Origin: UBA4572 sp049965515
GTDB taxonomy: Bacteria; Nitrospirota; Leptospirillia; Leptospirillales; Leptospirillaceae
DNA: 45,128 nucleotides
Direction: 5' to 3'
Assembly (NCBI GenBank): GCA_049965515.1
Contig: JBMFWG010000013.1
Coordinates: 1-45,128, forward strand
Shown here: one piece after another, positions 31,925-39,605 of the stretch
How the letters are laid out: each line of letters opens with the position of its first letter
How positions within the stretch are numbered: position 1 is the first letter of the stretch
Program-made: the position numbers and the translations under genes
The notes under the pieces: model-generated
The model's input: the letters and a program-made list of their open reading frames with translations, nothing else
Told to the model about the DNA's origin: nothing
The model's database searches: none

Positions 31925-32278
31925 TCATACTGTGACCGACACGATGGCCGGCCGGACAGGGGAGCCTCCCGGCTCCTTCGGCATCGCGAGACCCTTGCGG
32001 GCATCCTCGACAATCTGACGGGCCAGACCGAACCCGCCTGCTTTAACCAGTTCCTTCGAGAGCTCCTTCTGATAGAGCTCCTGAGCAAGAGAGAGCCCGG
32101 CTGAGCGTCCCTCTTCACGCGAGACGGGAATCGTTTTCCACATCTCCCGAACCATTCCCTCGACCACCATGGACTCGAAGCTCCGGGCCGCCTTGTCGAG
32201 GGACCCCTCCGGACCCTTCGCCCGGGAGACCGCATCCCTGTGCTGAGGCGACATTTTGCCAAGTCGGACATTCTCCAT
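31925..32278 (-). CDS. flgJ: rod-binding protein FlgJ, N-terminal domain only
   Basis: A 117-residue protein with the rod-capping domain only: AARSFESMVVEGMVREMWKTIP and SLAQELYQKELSKELVKAGGFGLARQIVED. The muramidase domain found in enterobacterial FlgJ is absent, as in many other phyla, so a separate enzyme must open the cell wall. The ATG at 32278 has AGGAGG seven bases upstream. It follows flgI by ten bases. Confidence 0.88.
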   Translation of the reverse strand: MENVRLGKMSPQHRDAVSRAKGPEGSLDKAARSFESMVVEGMVREMWKTIPVSREEGRSAGLSLAQELYQKELSKELVKAGGFGLARQIVEDARKGLAMPKEPGGSPVRPAIVSVTV

Positions 32279-32288
32279 TCCGGACCTC

Positions 32289-33362
32289 CTACCCCACCAC
32301 CCGAATTTCAGCGTCCAGTGCTCCCGAGGCCTTGAGGGCCTCAAGGATCGCGATCATGTCCTCCGTCCGGGTTCCCAGGGCCGACAGGGCCGAGACCAGG
32401 GACCTGAGCGTGATGCTCCGGGCCAGATAGGTCAGCGGGATACTCCTGTCCTTGGCCGGGGAAACCACTCTCTTCCCCTTGACCACCACCGAGAGGTCGC
32501 GGTGGCTCACAGCGCACTCCGAGACCCTGACGCCTTGCCCGATGACGATCGTTCCTGTCTGCTCATTGATCACCACCAGAGGAATCCTGTCAGGGGTCAC
32601 CCGAAGATTCAGGATCCGGGCCATATAACCCACAACATTTCCCCGGGCCTCGTCCGGGATGCTCACCTGGACGCTCCGACCGTCTTCTGCCACGGCCGGA
32701 CGTCCTCCTGTGGCGGCATTGATGGCCCGGGCAATCCGGGCCGCGGTCGTGAAATTCGCCCGATCCAGGCTGATCCAGAGATGGTGACGACCGTTGAAGG
32801 CAACGGGGACCCCCTTGACGACAAGCCCGCCCTGGTCGACCATGCCGCTGGTTCTTCGGCCTTCCGGGGGGTCCGACTTTCGGATTCGCTCCCCTATACG
32901 GCCCGGCGCACTAGTATCCACAGGGCCCTGGGCCGTGGCATAGACCCCTCCGTTAGGAGCCCGCAGGGAGGTCAGAAGAAGGGTCCCCCCCACCAGCGAG
33001 GTGGCATCCCCGACCGAGGCGACCCGAACGGTGAAGCGCCCCCCCTTCCTTATAAAAGGGGAAAGTCGAGCCGTCACCATCACCGCCGCCACATTGTGCC
33101 CCCGGATCCCGGCCTCCAGATCCCGGGCATTCACCCCCAGCCGGGAAATCGCCGAGACAAGGGATCGACGGGTAAAAGGAGTCAGCTTCGTGTCACCCGT
33201 GCCAGGAAGACCGACCACCAGGCCGTATCCCACAAGAGGGTTGTCGGTCATCCCCTGAACGCGAGCCAGATCACCGATCCTCTCCGCCGCCGCATCATGA
33301 TTAGCAATGAGCATGCCAGCCCCCACAATCATGGACAACATACCTACGGTCATAATTTTCAT
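32289..33362 (-). CDS. flgI: flagellar P-ring protein FlgI
   Basis: A 357-residue periplasmic P-ring subunit with an N-terminal signal peptide (about residues 1-26, ending near DAAAERIGDLA). Conserved text includes RIGDLARVQGMTDNPLVGYGLVVGLPGTGD and GGTLLLTSLRAPNGGVYATAQGP, and a C-terminal IAILEALKASGALDAEIRVV. Full length for the family. It overlaps flgH by ATGA. Confidence 0.96.
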   Translation of the reverse strand: MKIMTVGMLSMIVGAGMLIANHDAAAERIGDLARVQGMTDNPLVGYGLVVGLPGTGDTKLTPFTRRSLVSAISRLGVNARDLEAGIRGHNVAAVMVTARLSPFIRKGGRFTVRVASVGDATSLVGGTLLLTSLRAPNGGVYATAQGPVDTSAPGRIGERIRKSDPPEGRRTSGMVDQGGLVVKGVPVAFNGRHHLWISLDRANFTTAARIARAINAATGGRPAVAEDGRSVQVSIPDEARGNVVGYMARILNLRVTPDRIPLVVINEQTGTIVIGQGVRVSECAVSHRDLSVVVKGKRVVSPAKDRSIPLTYLARSITLRSLVSALSALGTRTEDMIAILEALKASGALDAEIRVVG

Positions 33363-33976
33363 GGCGTCGTTCCTTTTCCAGGTTGCGAAAGCGCCGACTT
33401 GGCAATCTTCTTGGCCGCCTTAGATGCCGCGTTACTCAGAGGCGGCGGAGCAGAAAAATGCTTTCTCGGCCCCCCGCTGGACTCGCTGTCGGAGCGAAAG
33501 CGAAGCATGGAGATCTTTGAGATTGGCACTTCGTTGGAGCTTTCGATCGAGCTCCGGGAGACTCGCCCCACCAGGACGATCCGCCGAAGCGATGACCCAT
33601 CCCGAATGGTCCTCTGGGCGGAGACGAGAAGGCGATCCGAGGGCTCGACCCGGACCACCTCTCCCGCTAGGCGTGTCGTGCGGCTCTGGGGAAGACCGGG
33701 ATATCCATTCTTCGGCCCAAAACGGATCACAATGGGATCTCCGACTTGGGAGGCCACATCATCGCTTGCCAGATCCCCGAGAGTGCCCGGCTCGTAGAGA
33801 GAGCCATCGAAAAATTTTTCTTTTTGCAGCGGCGGAAGGGGATGGGGAGCACCGTCGGAGTAATTGACATGGCTCACCGGAGCCTTCTGCATCATGCAGC
33901 CCCCCAAAAGAACGAGGGTCAGAATGCCCAGCCAAAAATGCCCCAGGCGACCTTGAAGGCGATAACGGAAGCTCAC
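33359..33976 (-). CDS. flgH: flagellar L-ring lipoprotein FlgH
   Basis: A 205-residue L-ring subunit. A lipoprotein signal ends at the lipobox LLGGC (Cys27). The core shows KFFDGSLYEPGTLGDLASDDVASQVGDPIVIRF and ISKISMLRFRSDSESSGG. The L-ring anchors the rod in the outer membrane, so the host is a diderm. The C-terminus is Ala/Lys-rich. Start and stop overlap flgA and flgI by four bases each. Confidence 0.87.
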   Translation of the reverse strand: MSFRYRLQGRLGHFWLGILTLVLLGGCMMQKAPVSHVNYSDGAPHPLPPLQKEKFFDGSLYEPGTLGDLASDDVASQVGDPIVIRFGPKNGYPGLPQSRTTRLAGEVVRVEPSDRLLVSAQRTIRDGSSLRRIVLVGRVSRSSIESSNEVPISKISMLRFRSDSESSGGPRKHFSAPPPLSNAASKAAKKIAKSALSQPGKGTTP

Positions 33977-34626
33977 GAGTGACCTCCCCCCAACACAACC
34001 AGGACCGCATCACGGCCTGTCACCTGTCCTGAAAGACTGACTCCCGAGGCAGGGTTGACCACCGGAACAGCGTCACCCACCCCTCCGTCGCTCTGGGCGA
34101 TTCCGGAGAAGCGGATGAGAAAACCCTCGCCTCGAGCCGTCACATGGACGTTATCTCCCGCCTTTACCAGGACCCCGGAGGCTGTCGCCTCATTTTCCAG
34201 GGCCACCTCCCGTCCGGAAGAAGTCTCTCTTGTCAGGCCTTTCGAATCCTGACCCACTCTTACCTTGAGATAAAAGGACTCCCGGGCGACGCCATCGGTG
34301 ACAAGATCGAGAAGATAGAGATATTGTCCCGATCCCTCGTCGGCCTCACGGGTGAGAACCGCGGAGAGATTCCCTCCCTGGGGCCCCTTGAGCCTTTCGG
34401 GAAGGTTGTCGACCCGGATCGAGGAGAGGGGAGAGAGGCCCAGGTCCTGACGAATGCGCGCCATGATCGCGTCGCGGCTCAGGACAATCTCCCCCGATGA
34501 ATTTTTTGCATAAAGGGGCAAGGCCCCCGCCCGGACATCGAAGCGACTTCCTCCCGGCATCGAGGAAAAGAGCAGCGTCACGGCCACCCCGGAGAGAACT
34601 CCCAAACCAAGAGCTCCAAGCTTCAT
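33973..34626 (-). CDS. flgA: P-ring assembly chaperone FlgA
   Basis: A 217-residue periplasmic chaperone for FlgI. An N-terminal hydrophobic signal (residues 1-25) is followed by a SAF-like domain: SGVLVKAGDNVHVTARGEGFLIRFSGIAQSDGGVGDAVPVVNPASG and VSLSGQVTGRDAVLVV, typical of FlgA C-termini. SD and ATG at 34626 are clear. It lies between flgG and flgH and overlaps flgH. Confidence 0.88.
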   Translation of the reverse strand: MKLGALGLGVLSGVAVTLLFSSMPGGSRFDVRAGALPLYAKNSSGEIVLSRDAIMARIRQDLGLSPLSSIRVDNLPERLKGPQGGNLSAVLTREADEGSGQYLYLLDLVTDGVARESFYLKVRVGQDSKGLTRETSSGREVALENEATASGVLVKAGDNVHVTARGEGFLIRFSGIAQSDGGVGDAVPVVNPASGVSLSGQVTGRDAVLVVLGGGHS

Positions 34627-34635
34627 GACATCCTC

Positions 34636-35421
34636 CTAAAGAGTCGCGGTATAGCCCAGCATGCGGTTCACCGTCCGGATGCTCGACGCATCCATCTGGT
34701 ACGCTCTCTGGCCAATGACCATGTTCACCAACTCCTCCGCGACATTGACATTCGAGGCCTCGAGGAATCCTGACTGGAGACGGCCGGCGCCATTGACGCC
34801 GGGGTCCGACAGGGTGGGCTTTCCCGAGGCGGACGTCTCCATAAAAAGGTTGTTCCCTCTCGAGGAAAGGCCCGAAGGATTAATGAACTGGGCCAGAACA
34901 AGCTGTCCTAGCTTCACCGGGGCGCTTTGTCCCGCCACGGTGGCCGTGACCTCCCCGTCCGGTGCCACATGAATCGACTTGGCGGTCTTGGGGACGACGA
35001 TCTGGGGATCGGTTGTCAGCCCATCCGGCGTCACGATTCGCCCATGGCTGTCAATATTGAAGGTCCCGTCGCGGGTATAGGCCTGACGACCGTCGGGCAG
35101 CTTCACGACAAAAAAACCGTTTCCCTGAATCGCCACATCGAGCGGATTATTTGTTGTCCGGAGAGATCCCTGAAGAAAGACCTTCTGGACCGAAGCCAGC
35201 CGACTTCCCATCCCCACCTGAAGCCCCGTGGGGACCTGATTCCCTTCGAGAGAGGAGGCCTCTCCCGGCGGAACCATCGTCTGGTACATGAGATCCTGAA
35301 AATTCGCTCTCTGGCGCTTGTATCCCGTGGTATTGACGTTGGCCAGGTTATTGGTGATGACATCGAGATTGGCCTGCTGCGATTCCATGCCGGATGCCGC
35401 ATTCCAGAGTGACCGAAACAT
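34636..35421 (-). CDS. flgG: flagellar distal rod protein FlgG
   Basis: A 261-residue rod protein of normal size. N-terminal MFRSLWNAASGMESQQANLDVITNNLANVNTTGYKRQRANFQDLMYQ and C-terminal FLEASNVNVAEELVNMVIGQRAYQMDASSIRTVNRML are the standard FlgG ends. AAGGAGGA precedes the ATG. It follows flgF by 23 bases. Confidence 0.97.
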   Translation of the reverse strand: MFRSLWNAASGMESQQANLDVITNNLANVNTTGYKRQRANFQDLMYQTMVPPGEASSLEGNQVPTGLQVGMGSRLASVQKVFLQGSLRTTNNPLDVAIQGNGFFVVKLPDGRQAYTRDGTFNIDSHGRIVTPDGLTTDPQIVVPKTAKSIHVAPDGEVTATVAGQSAPVKLGQLVLAQFINPSGLSSRGNNLFMETSASGKPTLSDPGVNGAGRLQSGFLEASNVNVAEELVNMVIGQRAYQMDASSIRTVNRMLGYTATL

Positions 35422-35444
35422 AGATCCTCCTTAGAGTCAGTAAT

Positions 35445-36242
35445 TCAGGCGATCACCGTCATGTCGTTGACGGTCCGGTTCGTCAGATCATTCAGGGTGT
35501 GCAGCGCCTGGAGATCGGTCTGGTAGGTCCGCATTCCCTGAATCATCCGGACCATCTCCGAGGTTCCCTTCACATTGGACCCCTCAACCCCACCGTTTTT
35601 GACGACGGCCTCTCCTTTGGTGAGACCATCGGGCGAAAAGAAAAGCCCGTCTCCCACCTTGGTCAGGTGCTCCATCGGTCCGGCAGGGGCGCTGATGGCA
35701 AGCTGACCCACCATTTTCTCTCCCGAGAAGACCTTCCCGGCCGAATCAATACGGATCGGGTCGACACCCGAGGGGAGGTGGATCGCCTTTCCGTCAACGC
35801 CGACCAGGGGGTGTCCCTCCTGGGTTGTCAATCGACCCTGACTGTCAACAGTGAGGTGGCCATTTCTTGTCAGAAGGAGGCCTCCCGGAGTCCGGACAAC
35901 GAGGAATCCCCGGCCTGACAGGGCCACATCCAGGGGGTTGCCTGTACTCTGGAACTCTCCTTCCTCATACCGCACATAGATCCGGTCGACCCCCGAATGG
36001 GGAATATCGGAACCCGCCATCCCCCAGGGCGTCGGAAAGGTCCCATACGGCGTCAGGTTGAAGCCCGGACGGTCGGGAGGCGTCCGATGAAGATACTCCC
36101 GGTGCGGCAGATAGGTCCGGAACACCACACGATCCTTCCGAAACCCGGGGGTATTCACATTCGCCAGATTGTTGGACAAGACATCCATCATCTGTTCCTG
36201 GCCCTGGGCCCCTGACACGAGAGCAAATTCGGCTCGTCTCAT
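35445..36242 (-). CDS. flgF: flagellar proximal rod protein FlgF
   Basis: A 265-residue rod protein. The N-terminus has FALVSGAQGQEQMMDVLSNNLANVNTPGFRKDRVVF; the middle has FQSTGNPLDVALSGRGFLVVRTPGG; the C-terminus has MVRMIQGMRTYQTDLQALHTLNDLTNRTVNDM. The ATG at 36242 is 16 bases from the start site expected from the sigma-54-type promoter upstream, with SD CAAGGAGGA. It opens the flgF-G-A-H-I-J-flagellin unit. Confidence 0.94.
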   Translation of the reverse strand: MRRAEFALVSGAQGQEQMMDVLSNNLANVNTPGFRKDRVVFRTYLPHREYLHRTPPDRPGFNLTPYGTFPTPWGMAGSDIPHSGVDRIYVRYEEGEFQSTGNPLDVALSGRGFLVVRTPGGLLLTRNGHLTVDSQGRLTTQEGHPLVGVDGKAIHLPSGVDPIRIDSAGKVFSGEKMVGQLAISAPAGPMEHLTKVGDGLFFSPDGLTKGEAVVKNGGVEGSNVKGTSEMVRMIQGMRTYQTDLQALHTLNDLTNRTVNDMTVIA

Positions 36243-36267
36243 GACATCTCCTCCTTGACACATTTTT

Positions 36268-36286
36268 AAGCAATATACATGCCAGA
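36268..36286 (-). promoter_or_regulatory. sigma-54-type promoter of the flgF operon
   Basis: On the minus strand TCTGGCATGTATATTGCTT matches TGGCAYR-N4-TTGCW with GG and GC ten bases apart. Predicted start about 36258, giving a 16-nt leader that begins at the SD. Confidence 0.8.
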
Positions 36287-36327
36287 TTAATTTTTTTCAT
36301 TAAAACAGAATATCTTAATTAAAATTA

Positions 36328-36339
36328 CGATTCGAATCG
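36328..36339. promoter_or_regulatory. 12-bp perfect palindrome upstream of the flgF promoter
   Basis: CGATTCGAATCG, centred about 75 bases upstream of the predicted start in an AT-rich stretch (36286-36340). Its place suits an enhancer site for a sigma-54 activator, but the protein is unknown. The rest of 36340-36550 shows no clear feature. Confidence 0.4.
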
Positions 36340-36550
36340 GAACTTTCTTCCCTCAAAAGGGGGAAAAAAATTCCCTCCTCAGAAATTTCCTGATCACATC
36401 GAAGGTTGGAAGAGGCCAACGGACGAGCAGTCCAAGGCCGTCGAGATTCAAGGTCCTTAAGGGGAAGAGACAGCCGTCAAGAGAGGCCATGCCCCAAAAG
36501 AAGCATCAGGAAAGAGGAGGAAGAGAAGAGAGGATTGCTCCGGAAATGTT

Positions 36551-37186
36551 TCAGAAGCCGAGACGGCGGGCGGCCTCGGCAGGATCGATTCCGTCCGCCC
36601 AGAGTCGTTCAAAGAGACGCTCGAAGGTCCATTCTCCCGAGGAGACAGGAGCGGAGGGAAGGAGATGGTCGAAAGACTCCAAAGAGATTTCAGGGTCGAG
36701 AAGACGGGACATTTCTGCAGGGGAAAGAAGGATCTCCCTGAGATGGGCGGACTCTCGGGTAAAACTCCTGGCGAGTCGATCCGGATCAGTGACCGACTCC
36801 TCCGGAATCGTGAGGAGAATTCTGACATCCTCCCAGGAGAGAATCAGGAGGTGTCCGGAAAAGAGTCCCGGACCCCTGCGGGCCAGTGTCATCGCTGACG
36901 GATGGGCTCCTAGGGTTTCGAGAACCGGAAGGACAAGGCCGGATGTTTCCTCATTGAGGGTCCACCGGTGGAGGCCCGACCGCAGACCTCCCTTTTCCCT
37001 GTCAAGCCCCACCACAGAGAGCACCTTTTCTTGGCGGGGGGGGGAGAGCCGCGAGGGAAGCCCCCGGAACCATTCGCGGAGATTGGACGAGGCCGTAATT
37101 CCCGACCGTTGGGCAAGTTCGCGGGTCGAAAGGGAGAGGAGACGTCGAAGACTGTCGACAAGCGCTGGAAGGGAAAGGGTTTCCAT
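36551..37186 (-). CDS. hypothetical protein with possible N-terminal HTH
   Basis: A 211-residue soluble protein. Residues about 5-50 (VDSLRRLLSLSTRELAQRSGITASSNLREWFRGLP) look like a Cro-type helix-turn-helix. The rest (LSWEDVRILLTIPEESVTDPDRLARSF, LLSPAEMSRLLDPEISLE) is unknown. There is no visible SD before the ATG at 37186 and a terminator lies just upstream, so it may be expressed separately, perhaps leaderless. It lies directly upstream of the sigma-54-type flgF promoter, so a regulatory role is possible but unproven. Confidence 0.7.
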   Translation of the reverse strand: METLSLPALVDSLRRLLSLSTRELAQRSGITASSNLREWFRGLPSRLSPPRQEKVLSVVGLDREKGGLRSGLHRWTLNEETSGLVLPVLETLGAHPSAMTLARRGPGLFSGHLLILSWEDVRILLTIPEESVTDPDRLARSFTRESAHLREILLSPAEMSRLLDPEISLESFDHLLPSAPVSSGEWTFERLFERLWADGIDPAEAARRLGF

Positions 37187-37214
37187 AAACTAGAGTCTAG
37201 CAGAAGAGTCGCCG

Positions 37215-37243
37215 GGAGAAAAGAAGACTCCTCCGCCGTCTTC
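37215..37243 (-). terminator. terminator after the FlhB-like gene
   Basis: GAAGAC-GGCGGAGGA-GTCTTC followed by TTTTCTCCC on the minus strand. The stem is six base pairs with a nine-base loop. Confidence 0.5.
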
Positions 37244-37294
37244 CAAGGAAAAGAGAGAAAATCCTCCACCCCATGTCAGAAGATTGGCACTCCC

Positions 37295-37609
37295 CTAGGG
37301 CCGGAGGGACCCAGATTCCGGAATCTTTCCTGAAACGAACAGGGTGGCCAGGATCACAGCCACAGCTTCGTAGAGCTCTTCGGGGACGGGGTGGCCCGGA
37401 GGGACCCGAAGCAGCTGCTGCGAAAGGTCGGGGGATTTAACCACGGGGATCTTGAGGCTCTGGGCAAGCAAGACAATCCCCCGGGCGATCTCCCCTTGAC
37501 CGCTCACCAGGACCAGAGGCGCCTCATCCACCCCCGGAAGATAGCGCAAGGCGACAGAAAGCCTCATTTGACCCGAGCTTTCCCTCTCTTCGGCGGGATT
37601 CTGACTCAT
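37295..37609 (-). CDS. FlhB C-terminal-domain homologue (FhlX-like)
   Basis: A 104-residue protein resembling the cytoplasmic part of FlhB: VALRYLPGVDEAPLVLVSGQGEIARGIVLLAQSLKIPVVKSPDLSQQLL, then GHPVPEELYEAVAVILATLF. The autocleavage motif NPTH is missing and there are no membrane segments, so it is a free-standing domain. Such proteins can partly stand in for FlhB-C in export-substrate switching. It overlaps the preceding FliK-like gene by ATGA, and FliK is the partner of FlhB-C. Confidence 0.85.
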   Translation of the reverse strand: MSQNPAEERESSGQMRLSVALRYLPGVDEAPLVLVSGQGEIARGIVLLAQSLKIPVVKSPDLSQQLLRVPPGHPVPEELYEAVAVILATLFVSGKIPESGSLRP

Positions 37610-38556
37610 GCCTCCCCTCCCCCACCGTCGTTTTGCCTTCCGAGATGAAGCCCCAAGGTGACTCCCGGGAAGATGCGGAGGCTCTCTTCGAGAATCCCCT
37701 TCCGGGAAAGAAGATGCCGGCGAAAAGAGTCGGGCATGCCAGAGGAGGATAGCTCGATCGATCCCTTCGGATGAAATCGTCCCATGAGCCGGACATTCTT
37801 TCTGGCATTCCCGCCCTTCTCTCTCGCCTCATCCCAGGGGATATCGAGCGTAAAGACAATCTCCCTCCCTTCGGGTGCCTCCGAGAGCACTGACGTCTCC
37901 TTTCCTTCATCGGAAGCGACCCACCTTACGGAAAACTCCACCGTCTGACCGGGAACAAAGGCGGGCCATACCACCACAGGACCGGCTCCTCTGGGCCCTC
38001 CGGCACCTCCGGTCAGACGCAGACTTCCCGCTTTGAAGGCCCCCTCTCCCTCCGCAGATTCTTGCGGCAGGTCCTCAAGTCTTCCCGAGAACCAAGGTTC
38101 GGAGCGGCCGGGTGCTTCGCCCCCTCCTGTGGATGGGGGGAGGGGAGCCGGGGCGGAGGGGGTCTCCAGGGCCAGAAGAGCCACACCCTCCGTTCGGGAT
38201 CGCAGGAGATCCGACCGGAATTGTGCACTCGACTCTTTTCCGGTAAAGAGCCATTCGAGACTGTCGTTATGGCGGGTGACGGACACGTGGATCCGGGGAG
38301 CTCCCTTCGAGAAGTCGGGAGAGGAGAGAACGCGTTCAAGAGAGCGTGCCAAAAGAGGCGAAAGGGGGAGGAAGCGAAGTGGTCCTGCCCCCTCCGAAGT
38401 CAGGGCCCGTTCGAGAATGGCAGGAGAGAACGAGGCGAGAACCGGGGCTTTCGAGGAGGGCCCCCTGGAGAGATCAAGAAGGCGAAGAAGAAACTCAATC
38501 GGCCGGGCCCCCGGGTCGGGAAGCGACGTCGGCCGGCTCTGTCCGACAGGATCCAT
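37606..38556 (-). CDS. FliK-like protein (hook-length control candidate)
   Basis: A 316-residue protein with a Pro/Gly/Ser-rich middle and a beta-rich C-terminal part (VVVWPAFVPGQTVEFSVRWV, VRLMGRFHPKGSIELSSSGMPDSFRRHLLSRKGILEESLRIF) that resembles the FliK C-terminal domain pattern in layout. Direct sequence identity is low, so the call rests on architecture and on translational coupling to the FlhB-C homologue. GGAGAAGG precedes the ATG. A structured leader with a GGA-loop hairpin lies upstream. Confidence 0.55.
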   Translation of the reverse strand: MDPVGQSRPTSLPDPGARPIEFLLRLLDLSRGPSSKAPVLASFSPAILERALTSEGAGPLRFLPLSPLLARSLERVLSSPDFSKGAPRIHVSVTRHNDSLEWLFTGKESSAQFRSDLLRSRTEGVALLALETPSAPAPLPPSTGGGEAPGRSEPWFSGRLEDLPQESAEGEGAFKAGSLRLTGGAGGPRGAGPVVVWPAFVPGQTVEFSVRWVASDEGKETSVLSEAPEGREIVFTLDIPWDEAREKGGNARKNVRLMGRFHPKGSIELSSSGMPDSFRRHLLSRKGILEESLRIFPGVTLGLHLGRQNDGGGGEA

Positions 38557-38570
38557 GGTCCTTCTCCCTT

Positions 38571-38604
38571 CCTCCGTCGTTGCTCCTCCGGATGAGCAAG
38601 GAGG
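38571..38604 (-). promoter_or_regulatory. hairpin in the leader of the FliK-like gene, GGA in loop
   Basis: On the minus strand TTGCTC-ATCCGGAG-GAGCAA forms a 6-bp stem with GGA in the loop, extended by CCTCC/GGAGG across a 4-base bulge. It ends about 15 bases before the ATG, next to the SD. Candidate CsrA site or SD-controlling structure. Confidence 0.4.
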
Positions 38605-38652
38605 GCACTCTCCTGACGCGGATAGGAACTGTTCCCTGCGACGCCCCGGGAA

Positions 38653-39258
38653 TTACTCTGGCTGGCCGACCTTTTCCATTGAAAGAAGAAAGGCGACCTC
38701 CCCCTCGCTCCGACCGATGGCGGCGGCAATTTCCGGGACCGAATGTCCTTCTCTCGAAAGGGTGAGAACAGTCTCCTTGAGAGGTTTCTCCTCCACGATC
38801 CGCTTGGGAAGGGGTCGAGGAGGCTCACTTTCAGGGGGAAGATCGTACATTCTCCCGCTGGCAGACTCTCCGGGAGGAGAGGGATTTTTCGCATCTGACG
38901 AAACGGAGACCTCGACGGAAGACGAGGCCTTCATCTTTCCCAGATCATCGACGAGGGACTCGATATCGTAAAAGAGCACCTGAAGCTCTGCACGCATCCG
39001 TTCGGCATCCCGGACCAGGGTCTCGAACCGGCTGCGCTCGCGCTCCATTTCCTGACGGTAGGCGGATTCCTTCAGGGCCAGGTCGGACAAGGCCGGTGGG
39101 GGGGAGGCCGAAGATGGTGCCCCCTGCGTCTCCTCTTTCGACTTTCGCCGTTTTATGGCCTTTCTGAGGATGCTGACCCGGACGAGAAGGACGATCCCCA
39201 TGACGACAAGGAGGACATCAATCGCCCCAGAGATCACCTCAAATTCCGCGAGCCTCAT
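38653..39258 (-). CDS. membrane-anchored coiled-coil protein (DUF2802-like)
   Basis: A 201-residue protein. One N-terminal membrane helix (about residues 8-28, GAIDVLLVVMGIVLLVRVSIL), then a basic stretch, a coiled coil (ESAYRQEMERERSRFETLVRDAERMRAELQ), a disordered acidic/Pro segment, and a C-terminal HTH-like helix pair (VLTLSREGHSVPEIAAAIGRSEGEVAFLLSM). This layout is that of DUF2802-type proteins found beside motor and chemotaxis genes. Role unknown. Confidence 0.75.
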   Translation of the reverse strand: MRLAEFEVISGAIDVLLVVMGIVLLVRVSILRKAIKRRKSKEETQGAPSSASPPPALSDLALKESAYRQEMERERSRFETLVRDAERMRAELQVLFYDIESLVDDLGKMKASSSVEVSVSSDAKNPSPPGESASGRMYDLPPESEPPRPLPKRIVEEKPLKETVLTLSREGHSVPEIAAAIGRSEGEVAFLLSMEKVGQPE

Positions 39259-39275
39259 CCTTCTTCTGCCTCCCC

Positions 39276-39596
39276 TCAGGCGCGAATATCTAGGCGGTGC
39301 CGGGATGACCGCCCCCCCGGACTGCGCTTTCTCCCCGGAAGACGCCCCCTCTTTTCGACAGAATACTCTGATTCCTTTTCTTTCTCTACCTCATCCTCGG
39401 TCCCCGACTCGGCACCCACTGGATCGACAGGGCGAACCCCTTCCACCGGAGGAGTCCCGGTCGTGTCTTTCGGAACCCTTGGCGCCTCCGTCACCGGCGG
39501 TCCCTCCTCCTTTTTCTGGTCACGAACCCGCTCACTTACCAGGGCCGGAGACTGGGCAATCACCTGTTCAAGACCCACGACGGGAAGGATGGCCAT
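39276..39596 (-). CDS. small charged protein after motB, unknown
   Basis: A 106-residue protein, MAILPVVGLEQVIAQSPALV at the start and then Pro/Glu/Lys-rich and disordered, ending in HRLDIRA. AAGGAGG precedes the ATG at 39596. It begins nine bases after motB, so the two are cotranscribed. The ending matches that of the small protein at 12642-12851 in pattern (R-H/N-R-V/L-D-F/I-x-A). Confidence 0.7.
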   Translation of the reverse strand: MAILPVVGLEQVIAQSPALVSERVRDQKKEEGPPVTEAPRVPKDTTGTPPVEGVRPVDPVGAESGTEDEVEKEKESEYSVEKRGRLPGRKRSPGGRSSRHRLDIRA

Positions 39597-39605
39597 GACG
39601 CCTCC

